This document shows positions 1 to 12,540 of a DNA stretch of 64,000 nt, one piece after another. Origin of the DNA: Vigna angularis (taxonomy: Eukaryota > Streptophyta > Magnoliopsida > Fabales > Fabaceae); assembly GCF_016808095.1 (NCBI RefSeq), contig NC_068971.1:6088501-6152500 (forward strand), read 5' to 3'. The position numbers and the translations under genes were made by a program. Position 1 is the stretch's first letter. Each line of letters starts with the position of its first letter. The notes beneath the pieces are model-generated. The model saw nothing but the letters and a program-made list of their open reading frames with translations. It was not told where the DNA came from and did no database searches.

Positions 1-3000
1 TATCATGATTATTTACAGAACATACTTGTGAGTGAAGATTTGATCGTTTGAATAATTAATACGTATTAAATGAAATCACTCACTTTTTTCATCACATTTA
101 TATTTATAATTTTTAAAATAAACTCATGATTAACATGATCTAATCGGGATCAATTTAGTGATAATTATACTTTGTACTAAGTTAATTAATATTAATAATA
201 ATGTCGTGAGATACTCTTCAATAAATGGTCGTTCAATCTATTATATAAACCCAACCATACAGTCTCATTGGACAATAATGTAGAATAAGTATGATAGATT
301 TTCTTTATAAAGTTATTTTCCCCTATTTTTTTATGTATAGTTATAAAAATATAGTTTTGCTAAAAAAAAGGTTGTCTGATATAGATGAATTATTGTTTGT
401 GTGGGTTTGATGAGAAGAGTGAGAGAGTTCCGTTTGAAATGGGGGAGCAGATTGATTATTAGGACGATGAAATAATACTTACATATTGGAGTTATGGGTT
501 GCTACGTCGTTCTTCGTCAGAAAATTTTCAGAAACATTTCAAATTTTATATATTATTGCCAGTGAGAGCATATAACATATAAATTTAACATTTTCGATTA
601 AATACGTTTTCTTTTATTAAAAAAAATGTAAGATAAGTTTTCATGTATTTCAATAATATTCACAAAGACACTTTTAAATATTAGCTGTTGACAATATTCT
701 GGTATTCGTATTATGATCAGATGTAAAACTCACTTTTTAGCATAATTATTATATAATACAAATTTTAATATAACTACATATAAGTTAATTGTTTTTAAAA
801 ATTTATCAAAGAAAATTTGTATAAACTAATTAATACACACGCCGATTTTAACGTATAAAAAATCTAGTTTCGTTTTTTCTTCTTATAATTTTTCAGAAAA
901 GACAAAAGTTCATCTAAATAAATATATTCATCATTAAAAATAGTTTAGAATATAAAAGTTTACATTGCAAACTCCCTCATTAAAAAGTAATATTGTTAAA
1001 TGATGCTAATATAGAAATTGTTTATAACTTCAAAATTGAACATCCATTCTTTTAAAATACTTGTTAATATTTATCACCTCTTTTTTTTTTCCTGTCCCGT
1101 TGACTGATCTATATTTACACTTCATTCTCTTTTTATTTGTTATCATATATAAATAACACCCTTGTGTTATTTTCCAAAATAATAATAATAATATATCAAA
1201 TAAACCATTTAAAAAACATTTCCCAAACCAACTTAATTTCAAAATACCAAAGTAGTGAATAAACATCACAAGAATAAACAATAATATATTATTAAAATAA
1301 TAAATAAGTGCATATAAATGTATTTTTCTTTTGTTATGCATTAGTTTTTTTAATCATATTAACTTAAGTAATGTGAATCATAAAACATGTTTTTCATATC
1401 CTGTATAAATATTTTATATACCAATATATTTTTACTTCTAATAAATACTGGATTATATAGACAATATCAATGACAATTTTTATTTGAATATATAAAGTTC
1501 TTTATGAGTTTGAAGTCAACAATTGTAAAAGGATGACAATATACCATTTGTGACCTTTCTTTTATCTTCACAATCTAATATCTTTATTAAATTCAACACG
1601 AGATCAATGACTATTAAAATATATGTTGAATGCTAATTTTTCTTTGCTGAAAATAAATATAGTGTCAAAGTCATTTAGATAATTGAAGATTGATAGTTAT
1701 TGTATACAATAATTAGAGCAAATTATTCTTTCAAACAAATTAATGAACTTTTGTGAAAATGTTGCTTGCTCATATTATGGACATGTTTGATGAAATTAGA
1801 AAAGAAGAAAATGTTTTAGGCAACAAAACACAAACAATTTGGTGTAAGACAATAATTGACGTAAACATTTATTTATAATTCATTTGGAATGATTTAGATT
1901 CTTGAAATCATTGATACATTTACAAATTTTGCATTCCTTGATTATATGGTACCTAACTTGTGAACAATATTATTCATTGGCAATCATTAATGTTTTTCAT
2001 GCAATTGGTCTATTTGTATGATTGTTACAAAAATTCCTCATTAGTGAACAATAATATCATGTAAATTGGTGCATTTATAAATATTTAGTCTTTCAGTGCA
2101 CAAATAGTTATTTTTTTTATTGTGAGTAAAGATAATTCACCAATGCTGTAACATTATATATATGTTTTGTTGATTTATAATTCTTACATTAATGTGAATC
2201 ACTCTTTTTTACTATATATCATAAAAAAGACAAATCAATGAAAGATTTATAATTAGTGAACTGTAATATCACACAAAGTGGTGTATTATATTGTCATAGT
2301 TGTTCTATGATGTTATAATAAAAGAAATATACTTTTCCTTTTTAAGTTAAAAAATTTTAATTTTTAAGATGCTTGCATGTGTGAAGAGGTATGAAAAATA
2401 GCATTGACCCAATTTTATTGATTTATAATAAATGTTTTAGTTGCATAAGGTATTATTAAAACATATTAGCACACTTGTTTGATTTTTCATAATTAGTATC
2501 CAATAAAATGTCCACTATTCAACGAGGGTATCATGTATTTTGTCTTGAACATTATTACAGTGTGATGATAATTCACCTTATGTGCACCAAATATATCATT
2601 TCAACTTATTAGTATCTTTGATCCCAAAAAAAGTATCATCTTAATGTTGAAAAACTTTAAATAAAGTCATGTAAGTAAAGTTGTGACAATAAACTTGATC
2701 TCACCCCTTAGTTTGAAAACTATGCAAGATATAGGTTAGGTATAAAAATTGTGCTTAATAATTTTTGGACGCAATTCGTGTAGTTTTTTGTGTCTTAAAT
2801 CAGAACAATCATTTTATAAAATAATATTATATTTTAAAAAATATATAATAACATGTTTTTTAAAACTTACATTCATTATAGTTTATATATCAAATCATTA
2901 TATCTAAATTTAAAATTAGTTTAATTATTATAACTTTAACTTAAATTATTTAACTTTTTTTTTAAAAAAAGCCAAATTTGACCTTCGAACTTGATATACA

Positions 3001-4283
3001 AAAATATCTTAGGATGATGTAGAAACCCACCAAATACAAATATTTTAGGTGATTTGTAGGGTTAATACAAATCCACGTGAAAGTATGAGTTGAAAGTTGA
3101 TGTTTTAATAGGTAAACAAACAAATATGATAGTAAATTATCCAAATTTTAGTCAAATGATTATAGTTTGTTGTCAAAGTTTGTAAAACATAATGTACTTT
3201 GCATTTGAGGTGAATGAATGTTGTTGAGACACTAGTATGAAATGAGAGTTTAATGTGTGAATTTTAATGAATCTTGATAGTCTGTAGTAATTATGACATA
3301 AATAAGAAATAAATGGATTTGATTATGTTCCATTTCATGTATTCATATATGGAACAACAACCATTGTATTGGATCCATGTAAATTTATGTGCTTTTATTT
3401 TTCTATAAAAAATATCTTGTTATGCTCATTGATTTAATTTTCGTCAACTTAATCTTGTATGTCAATTTTTTGGATCTTATGTAAATTGTATTTTGACCTT
3501 TGGTGCCACACAACAATGAAATAGATAATAGTTGTGGATCACATCCATAGTTGATCATTCCTACATGTTTTTTTGTTACAATGTTCTCTTAGAATATTTA
3601 AAACGGATGTCTCCACCACATTTACAAATTAAGGGACATTAGTTCACTGAGTATAAATAGGTATGAGGGATGAAATTTGTTGTCAACTACCAATGGTTTT
3701 GAAGTTTACTTTTGTATACTCCTTGTACACAAAAAAAAAACTAGATGTACAAACAATTTAGTTATGATTATGCTAAGTTCAATTAAAAGAAACATACAAA
3801 CATAAGTAATCTTTATTTACTAATTCAAATAATAAAACACCTTCGATCAAACTCGAGATGTATGTTTTATAATTAGTGTGAAGTTGTTCTTATATTTGTT
3901 TGTATGAAAGTGAAAACATTTTTTCTCTTAGTCACTTTAATTTTATATAGAGTTAATAGTGACTGTCTTCTAACAAACATATTTTTGTATGATAACTAGT
4001 TCAAATAGACAATATTTTTGTATAAAAAATATTGATGAATTTTATTAATGACGTGTGAGATGAGTGTAATATTTCAATTACGTTTGTTATAATTGAAAAT
4101 TAAAATATTGATACCAAATTATTATTTTAAAATAATTATGAAAATAAGTTATAAAAAAATAAATTTTGTCAAATTGTCTTTTACAAGTTTATCACGAATG
4201 TATATACAATATTTACAATAAAAAAATGTATTTTTACTTAACAATTTCATACATTATTTAGAACTTCATCGCGATACTTTATG
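1..4283. other. AT-rich intergenic DNA, no gene seen
   Basis: Very AT-rich sequence with short homopolymer runs. The only open frames are short, start at arbitrary sites and show no recognisable domain, codon bias or splice context. I see no tRNA, LTR or clear element boundary here. Confidence 0.6.
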
Positions 4284-4971
4284 TTGTGTTTGCTTTGATG
4301 GAAGATATTGTTATAGTTGATTATCGAAGATGGATTTGAGATGAATTGTATGTTTACTTTAAATGATCCGCGAGCGATTCAAAACGCGGACTTGCAGGAG
4401 AAATGATTTTTTTAATCTTCCCTCACTTGTACAGATTTGCAGTGATGTATCATCCATTCTCATTTTTACCCTCATACAATTGCATATGTAATGGATTTAT
4501 AAAGGATGAATTAAAACATAATAATAAATAAATAATAATAATATTAATAATAATAATAACAATAATATTAATATTAATAATAAATATAAATATAAAAATA
4601 ATATTAATAATAATAAGTATTACTATTATTATTTCAATTTACTAAATTATAATTTTTTTTACATTTTAAAAATTAATTTTTTTTTTCTCCTTATAAACAT
4701 TTTTACAATTATATATAACATTAACAATTATCATTTTATATTACTTTTATAACTAGGAACATTTTTTGTAATCTTCAATTTCTACTAATTGAGTAATATT
4801 TTTTATCTGTTACATCAGTCAAATCCTACACTAGTTTTCACAAACTTTACTTCCAAATTTACTTTCACTTACCTCCAAATCTACTAAAAGAACAACAAAC
4901 AATTCACCTTCAAATCCTCTCAAATTCATTTAATCACTCTTCTCCAAATCTATCTTCTAAAGTGAACACAA
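4284..4971. mobile_element. Possible TIR element (MITE-like)
   Basis: The left end reads TTGTGTTTGCTTTGATGGAA. The reverse complement of the right end begins TTGTGTTCACTTTAGAAGAT, so the outer ~13 bases match at 11 positions and similarity then fades. The flanks TACTTTATG and AATTTAATG agree at 6 of 9 positions, which could be a decayed 9-bp target duplication. The interior has no ORF and holds an AAT-rich microsatellite. This is an old, non-autonomous DNA element at best, and a chance inverted repeat cannot be excluded. Confidence 0.35.
4519..4631. repeat. AAT/AATA-rich microsatellite
   Basis: About 110 bases made almost only of AAT, AATA and ATT units with interruptions, inside the possible TIR element. 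Confidence 0.8.
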
Positions 4972-6666
4972 ATTTAATGATGTGAGTTAGAAATGATACT
5001 GAAAATATGTATAAAATTTCTATAAAAAATATAATTTTTAATATAATATTAAATTAAAAATACTAATGAAATTTGTATAAGTTAGAAAATGATACTGAGA
5101 ATATGTATACAGATTCTATAAAAAGTAAAATTTTTTAATATAAAAAATACTAATGAAATTTGTATAGTAATTTCATTTATGTAAAGAGATTAATAAGAGT
5201 AAATTTAAATTAATGGTAACAAAAAATTTGTAATATATTTATCAACATGCATGTAGTATATTATTGATAATTTTTTTCATAATAATAATTATTAATGTTT
5301 TAAAACTGATAATAAGTAATTTCATAATTTTTCAAATAACTATAATAATAATAATAATTAAAAATAATGTAGATTAATATAATAATTTTTAAAATATATG
5401 AACATTTCTGAAAAAAAAAACTAATAAAAATACAATAAATTATCCAGTTGAATATCTGAGATGCCATTGTCATAAATCATGTTCTTTGTTCTCTATAACC
5501 AAATTTTAATTTATGTTACAGATAAACATAACATGATAAGAAAGGGTGATTTTGAAAATGATTTAAAATAGATTTATCCAGAAAAGAAATTAAATAGTAC
5601 TTAACTTATAATTTGAAAAAAAAGCAAGTTAAGGTTCTGACTTGTGATGGTGATAATAGGTCTGACATGAGGTGACTAATGTCCAAGTGGGCTTGAATAA
5701 ATGGGTGTGGCGAGGGGCTGCGTGTGGTTTTTTGTCACGCTATTTTGTCAGAAAATTATTATTTCAACTTCCCCTACACTACAGGTGTTTACAGCCATGA
5801 AAGAGAATGCAACAACCATTCTTCGGCCAGACCACATAATTCAACATCATTTTTAACTACAAAATAACATTTTACAAGGTTCCTCTCACACAACCTTTGT
5901 GAAAACACTGCTACATGTCCATATAGATCATTAATATTACTTTATTCTTCTACATGTGACTTTTCTTTCTTAAACATTCTATGTATGGAGTGAACATACA
6001 TTTGTACTGTTTTTTTAATACACACTGGATTAAAAATAACTCATGCATACAATAAATTTCATACACAATAACTTGATCAGTGTCCGTACACAAATATATA
6101 CTAAAAAATACATGTTCAATTATGCACCAGACTGATCATTCATGTCCACACGTGTTTATGCATATGAACAATGAGTAGCTTATCTTTGAAAAAACTACAA
6201 TACTGCAAAATCTAATCTTCAACCTTAGTTACAAACAGTCAAAAAAAAATCAAATTAACCTGTCAGAAAAATCATTTTATACAATTTTTATAATGATGAT
6301 CCTACATAAAATAATAACAAGATATCAGAACTAAAACATTTAACAGTATTTATACACATACTAGCTAGATTTCTTTAATAAAACAAGTTCATTTATGGGT
6401 TTCTTAACCATTGATGTCTTTTCCATCACTTTGAAAAAAAAAAAATTATGAAATCAAAGTTCATAATATCTAACTTTTCACTTTACTAAGAAAAGGGTGA
6501 TATCACATATCACATCAGAAATTGTTTTCATGTGTCACAAGTCATAACTGATGAGAAAAAGTTATTATTTTGCAATGCCGAGAGCAACTAGGGTTGTGTT
6601 TGGAGTATTTATTACGAAACGGTTCTCTGAATGTGTTTGTGTGTGTGGTTATATCTTTTCATTAGC
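4972..6666. other. AT-rich upstream region of BBM
   Basis: No credible gene. It contains the palindrome ACACGTGT at 6148-6155, a G-box/ABRE-like core about 0.9 kb upstream of the BBM start codon. Distal promoter function is inferred from position only. Confidence 0.4.
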
Positions 6667-6689
6667 CTTTGAACCGAAGTGGTTCAAAG
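6667..6689. repeat. Perfect 9-bp inverted repeat upstream of BBM
   Basis: CTTTGAACC and GGTTCAAAG are perfect reverse complements separated by the five bases GAAGT. The repeat lies about 115 bp upstream of the first TATA-like box and 376 bp upstream of the BBM start codon. It could be a site for a dimeric DNA-binding protein or simply chance. Confidence 0.5.
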
Positions 6690-6781
6690 ATTTTCAAAGT
6701 GCCCTAGGATATCTTCTACGCGTCTCCTTTCTATTGTACGCGCGTGTGTATGCATATCGTCCAGAAAGAGAAAATTCAGAG

Positions 6782-6837
6782 TATATAAATATAGTTTAAA
6801 TATACTATAAATGGTCTCTCATCTCTATGCTATAAAT
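6782..6837 (+). promoter_or_regulatory. BBM core promoter with three TATA-like boxes
   Basis: TATATAAAT (6782-6790), TATAAAT (6806-6812) and TATAAAT (6831-6837) are spaced 24-25 bp apart. The last two sit in the repeated string CTATAAATG. A pyrimidine-rich leader follows (about 6868-6920) before the ATG at 7065. Another TATA-like string lies at 6919-6925. The transcription start cannot be fixed from sequence. Confidence 0.4.
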
Positions 6838-6990
6838 GTTTTTTTTTCAATCTTTGAGCTCTTCAAGAATTTGACCCTTCTTCTTCTCCTCCTTCTGCTT
6901 TTCTTCATACCCTTTTCATATAAAAACTATATGCTGTTTCTGCTTCTTCTTCTACATGCAAAACTGCTACTACTTTCATCCTATATATAA
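6811..6990 (+). CDS. Possible leucine-rich upstream ORF, 59 codons
   Basis: ATG at 6811 opens a 59-codon frame ending in TAA at 6988-6990, 74 bp before the BBM ATG. It encodes two leucine runs around a short polar stretch, so the peptide would be strongly hydrophobic. Much of this comes from the CTT/CTC-rich leader, so the ORF may be a by-product of composition. It matters only if transcription starts upstream of 6811, which the TATA box at 6782 permits only marginally. Confidence 0.25.
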   Translation: MVSHLYAINVFFSIFELFKNLTLLLLLLLLFFIPFSYKNYMLFLLLLLHAKLLLLSSYI

Positions 6991-7064
6991 TCTACTTCTC
7001 AAGAGTTCTTTCAAGCTTTTGTGATCTCTTTGTGATATTCAATAACCATTATCACACCACACAC

Positions 7065-10000
7065 ATGGGGTCTATGAACTTGTTGGGGTTTTCTCTCTCT
7101 CCTCAAGAACACCCTTCTAGTCAAGATCACTCTCAAACACCACCTTCCCGTTTTGGCTTCAACCCTGCTGGAATCTCAAGCACTGATGTTGCAGGAAACT
7201 GTTTTGATCTCACTTCTGACTCAACTCCTCATCTACTCAATCTTCCTTCTTATGGCATATATGAAGCATTTCACAGAAACAATGACATTCACAACACTCC
7301 TCAAGGTTTTCATTTCTCTTTCATTACTTTACATATAACATATCTTGCTTTTCTTGGATTTTCCACCTGTGCAAATCCTAAGAAGGATTTATTTTTGGTT
7401 AATACTATGTATTTGAAAGTGGTTGGTCTTTTGCTGTTCTTTTAATCTTTGCTTCTCATTTCTCAGATTGGAAAGAGAACTACAACAGTCAGAACTTGCT
7501 GTTAGGAACTTCATGCAGTGACCAAAACATGAACAACAATCAACATCAACAACAACAGCAACCAAAGCTTGAAAACTTTCTGGGAGGACATTCTTTTGGA
7601 GAACATGACCAAACCTACGGCGGTAACTCAGCCTCAACAGATTACATGTTTCCGAGTCAGCCAGTGGCCACCAGTGGCGGCAGTAGCACAGGCAATAGTA
7701 ACTCCATAGGGTTATCCATGATAAAGACATGGCTGAGGAACCAACCGCCACCGTCAGAAAACAACAACAATGAAAGTGGTGGGAACAGTGGAAGCAGTGT
7801 GCAGACTCTCTCACTTTCTATGAGTACTGGTTCACAATCCAACACTTCACTTCCTGTTCTCTCTGCAAATGTGGAAAATGGAGAGAGTTCTTCAGATAAC
7901 AAACAACCACCAACCACTGCTGCACTTGATACCATCCCAACAGGAGCCACTGAATCTGCACCCAGAAAGTCCATTGACACGTTTGGACAAAGAACTTCTA
8001 TATACCGTGGTGTAACAAGGTTTTTTCTCATTTTATTTACCCTAATAAAAAATCTGTATTACTATATTTTAAATTAACTGTCCCAAATCTTTCATAACTG
8101 CTTCAAATCTCAGTTAAAAGGTTACCTCAGTCAGTTTCATTGTTGTTGGAACAAGTTCCCTTTTTTTCTTTTTTCTTTTTTTTTTACTTTTTATTTTGAA
8201 ATGATGATGAAATTATTCCGTTCTGTTTTTACTTTATCCAAGGCATAGGTGGACTGGGAGATACGAGGCTCATCTGTGGGATAATAGCTGCAGAAGAGAG
8301 GGACAAACTCGCAAAGGAAGACAAGGTAAATGATCTACCATGTTCCTCTACAGTTCTATGCTTAATGTTGTCAATGTTTTTCTTTTTCTTTCTTTGCCTT
8401 TTGAGTCTTTATAACTAACCGACACTGTTAATCTGTGTTCCTCGTCTCGACATCCATTATGGGACAATGACTTTCTTCAACACGATGACCTTTTAGTTTA
8501 CTTGGGTGAGTAAAAGAATATACACTTCTTATGTTGAATTATCTCTATCTTTTTTCCTTAAAAAGTAAAGAAAAGAACCATAAAATTCGTTATTATTGGT
8601 GATCATTTGTCGTCACTACTTTCAGGAGGCTATGACAAAGAAGAAAAGGCAGCTAGAGCCTATGATTTGGCAGCACTAAAATACTGGGGAACAACCACAA
8701 CAACAAATTTTCCAGTAAGCTGTCATTTCTTGATTTTGTTTTGCCACTTTTTTTGCTTTTTTTTTCCTGTTTATGTTCACTAAATTAAGGTTGTTGTTTG
8801 CACACATTGCTTTATACAAAGTTGGTATCGGTATTAACGAAACAAGTTATGGCATCATGGTACTCGAGGGCACATTGTTTAGTTGGTGTCCCTGTGGGAT
8901 GAAAAAAGTTTCCTCATTTGATGGGATGTGTCTTTTCCTACGAGGAACTGTTATTTGTCTGATAATGCAAACTATGTATGTGTACATGATCACTTGATGT
9001 AATCTTTTGACATGGAATACTTTATGTCTCCCTCAACAATCAATGCATTTTAGATTAGCCACTATGAGAAAGAGGTGGAAGAAATGAAGCACATGACCAG
9101 GCAAGAGTACGTTGCGTCATTGAGAAGGTATTTGCAAGTGTCTATACTCACCAAATACAACTTTTATTAATTTTTTAAACTATGTTATTCACAATAAAAA
9201 ATCTCATTGATGCAGGAAGAGTAGTGGGTTTTCTCGCGGTGCATCCATTTATCGAGGAGTAACAAGGTATATAGTTGACTATATAGACTCTAATATGTAC
9301 ACAAAAGTCTATAATATATATGTGATCACAATGGTAAATTAAAATTATTAATTTTTTTTATTTGAAGTATTTGCAATAATTTGGTATTTGAATTTTAACT
9401 GGCAATACTTTGCAAAAATTTGTTAGCCCACTATGTCATTTGTGTTAACCCACTGTGTCATTTGTGTTAACCCACTGTGTCATTTGTAATATTGAAGTTA
9501 TAATATGTATATGAATATGCTATGTTTATATCTTGTGTTAATTTAAATGATATGATTGCAGACACCATCAACATGGTAGATGGCAAGCAAGGATTGGGAG
9601 AGTTGCAGGCAACAAGGATCTTTACTTGGGAACATTCAGTAAGTTTATATTTTAGATATTAATATGTTTTGCACCCAAAATCATTTGAAGCAGATATGAC
9701 AGTCTTTCATCAAATTTGAAGATGCATATACATAGAATAATTTCAGTCATCCGATTTTATTTTTTAAAGGAAGAACTTTGAAAAACTTAATCATAGAGTC
9801 TGTTGTGAGAAGCAACTAGATAGACGAAGGTAGGTAAAAAGTGAACATCACCTCGAAGCAACAAAAATGAAGAAATTAAAGACAACATTTATTGCCATTC
9901 AGATGACCAAATGTTAATAATGATCTGCAGAAATATTAATTTCATAAAGTAAATGTGCATGTTTGATAACTGACGAAATTAACGCAGTTGCAGTGCATGC

Positions 10001-10971
10001 ATTTGATCCAAAACCTATGAAACTGCATCTATGTTTTTTTACTGATGATGATAAAATTTTCAGGCACTCAAGAAGAAGCAGCAGAGGCTTATGATGTTGC
10101 GGCCATAAAATTCCGAGGACTGAGTGCTGTTACAAACTTCGACATGAGCAGATACGATGTGAAGAGCATACTTGAGAGCACTACCTTGCCGATTGGTGGT
10201 GCCGCCAAGCGTTTGAAGGACATGGAACAGGTGGAACTGAACGTGGAAGCTCATAGAACAGACCAAGAGGATCATAGCAGCATCTTGAACTCTCACCTTA
10301 CTCAAGGTATCAGTAACAACTATGCAGGAGGAACAGCAACAGCTCATCATAACTGGCACAATGGTCTTTCATTCCACCAACCTCAGCCTTGCACCACCAT
10401 GCACTACCCTTATGGACAGAGACTATGGTGCAAGCAAGAACAGCACGACAATTCTGATACCTCTCATCCTTTGTCTTATCCTGAGATTCATCAACTACAG
10501 CTAGGGAATAACGGCACACACAACTTTTTCCACGCAAATTCCGGCTTGCACCCTATCATGAACATGGATTCTGCTTCCATTGACAATAGCTCTTCGTCTA
10601 ACTCGGTGGTTTATGATGGTTATGGAGCTGGTGGGGGCTATCTGATACCTATTGGGACTGGTACTGTTGTTGCAAGTGACGGTGATCATAGTAATATAAG
10701 AGGAAGTAATGGTTTTGGTGATAATGAGATGAAGGTACTTGGTTATGAAGGTCTTTATGGATCGAATGATGCTTATCATGCACATGCAAGGAACTTGTAT
10801 TATCTTTCCCAACAGCAATCAGCTTCTGTAGATGTAGTGAAGGGTAGTGCATACGATCAAGGCTCTGCATGCAACACTTGGGTTCCAACTGCAATTCCAA
10901 CTCTTGCACCTAGGTCTACCAGCATGACTCTCTGCCATGGTGTTCCACCCTTCTCGTTATTGCATGAATAG
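7065..10971 (+). CDS. BBM: BABY BOOM-type AP2/ANT transcription factor
   Basis: Nuclear DNA-binding regulator of embryogenesis and root stem cells (AINTEGUMENTA-like/PLETHORA clade). Nine exons join in phase: 7065-7305, 7467-8019, 8243-8325, 8497-8505, 8626-8714, 9054-9127, 9216-9266, 9562-9638 and 10064-10971, giving 694 codons. The start is the ATG of [13 protein letters not shown], the conserved AIL N-terminus; a longer in-frame opening at 7032 begins with GTG and is not used. Residues ~160-176 carry the [13 protein letters not shown] motif. AP2 repeat 1 starts at ~258 and repeat 2 at ~360, each with YRGVTR, joined by the conserved linker. The C-terminus is rich in Asn, Ser, Gly and His and ends in PFSLLHE. 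No frameshift or stop is seen. Similarity to remembered soybean BBM is very high along the whole length, which argues against another AIL member. Confidence 0.95.
8497..8505 (+). other. BBM: BBM exon 4: 9-nt microexon
   Basis: TTTACTTGG lies between an acceptor (TTTTAG) and a donor (GTGAGT). It supplies the phase-1 bases that complete Val-Tyr-Leu-Gly in AP2 repeat 1. Exon 3 ends with a lone G and exon 5 starts with GAGGC, so the frame is correct only if these nine bases are included. A tiny exon at this place is a known feature of AP2/ANT genes. Confidence 0.93.
9419..9482 (+). repeat. 22-bp minisatellite in BBM intron 7
   Basis: Three head-to-tail units, 9419-9438 (20 bp, diverged), 9439-9460 and 9461-9482 (identical 22-mers with core GTTAACCCACTGTGTCA). 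They lie in the intron between the exons that start AP2 repeat 2. Confidence 0.9.
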
Positions 10972-12118
10972 GTGGAAAACTGGGGATGATGACAATGATG
11001 CATATATTTCTGACTTTCCTTCTTCCTCCTTATATGAAGTTGCTAATTTGACAGTGTGCACCTTTTGAAGACGAGAATATAGTGTTTCTTTCATCATCTC
11101 TAACTTGCAGATCCTTATTTCACTAGGGTCTGGTCTAAGTAATCTAGCTAGCCTCAAGTTTAGTCATGGCAGAACCATTTGCTGTGAATTTTGGTGATTA
11201 ACATGTGGACAGATAGATCATTGGGATGCTTCTTTTTTTATTTTCACCGGGTTTTGTAATTCTGGAATAACAAGGATCATACAAAGGGTGGAGTTTTCAT
11301 CAATGTATATGCTTGGCACTAGCTTTTTCTTAACAAGAAATTCTTCCTTTTTCATATGGAATGACCAATATGAAAATTATTTTGCACCTTATATTACTAC
11401 TAATGTTAACTCACGAAAATATTACTTAGATTTAAAATTTATATATCTAACAAACGTGCGTTGATATGTATATGTTCTTGTTTGATTATTCGGAAACAGA
11501 GGAATGTCAATATGATGCAATGAGAATAAAGTGAGACAATGAGCATAAAGGTATAAAAACTAAAGTTGTAAGCACATGCATAATATAAAAACTAAACTTG
11601 ATTATTCGGAAACACATGAATACTAATTACGGAAAAATGATTTAGGAGAGGAGATGGGCGATTGTGAAGACAGAGAAAGAAATGTGAGAGTCGAAAAACA
11701 ATGTTGTTTGGTTTTACATAGCTGGTAGGGGTGTTTTGATTCAATGAGAAAAGAACAAAGTGAATCTTTCTTTTTTATCTGGCCTTTTTCACTCCTTGTT
11801 TGTTTGTGATTGTTGGAGTAGTGAGGGTGATAAAAATGATGAATGAATATAATAAGAAGGGTTGAATAAGTGATAAGATGGCATGAAAACAAGTGAAGAA
11901 AACAACGAGGGAAGGAAATCGAAATTCATCGGAGAAATCAGCGGAGTACCCGTGCCTCCTCGGAAAGAAAACCTAATATTATTTTATGAATGATTTCTGT
12001 GTCTGAGCATCTGCTTCTTGCAGATTGTTTTCACCTTTATCCATGCACAAACACTGCCCCCTTCTTCATCAAAGAGATTTCCAAGAAAAGTGAACTTTGT
12101 TAAAGTGTTGTAGCATGT
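10972..12118. other. BBM 3' flank and intergenic DNA
   Basis: The first ~300 bp after the TAG at 10969-10971 are probably BBM 3' UTR: less AT-rich, with a T-rich segment near 11230 and GGAATAAC near 11264 as a weak polyadenylation candidate. The rest is AT-rich with only spurious short ORFs. Confidence 0.45.
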
Positions 12119-12540
12119 ACTAGTGTAGTGGGTCGCAATCCTTTTCCTTACTTTTTGTTCCCATGCTTTATCTCTCTATTTATTACACTACTAACTTTTC
12201 ATCAATATAATTAACCTACTTATTCTTAATTAACTTTAACCCTAAACCATATCAATTACCAATTACCCCCATTTTCATTTATACACCCTTTTGCATTTAT
12301 TCTTCAAAAATTATTTTTTTTGAGAAAAAAGATGTAAACTTGAAAAAAAAAATTAAGAGATAAAGCAAATTTATTCATAATTAACTTTAACCCTGAAACA
12401 AATTTCAATTACCCGCCATTTTCATTTATACACAATTCACATTAATTCTTCAAAATATTTTTTTTGAAAAAAAAATGTAAACTTTTAGTTGTTTTTTTTT
12501 AAAAAAAAAATTAGTGTGCTAGTGTAGTTGCTTGCAATCA
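12119..12540. repeat. Decayed direct duplication (~150 bp unit)
   Basis: The block around 12222-12345 (AATTAACTTTAACCCT, then CATTTTCATTTATACAC, then an A-rich run ending GATGTAAACTT) recurs at 12372-12486 in the same order. The string CTAGTGTAG..GCAATC occurs on both sides (about 12119 and 12519). It appears to be a local duplication with substitutions. Confidence 0.65.

Noticed and set aside
1030..1341. 103-codon open frame on the minus strand
   Set aside because: Low-complexity Ile/Lys/Asn/Phe composition typical of random AT-rich DNA; no domain, no splice partners.
6551..6799. 82-codon frame upstream of BBM
   Set aside because: No recognisable family, overlaps the putative promoter and TATA box; probably chance.
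7032..7064. 11-codon N-terminal extension of BBM
   Set aside because: Begins with GTG; the conserved N-terminus starts at the ATG at 7065.
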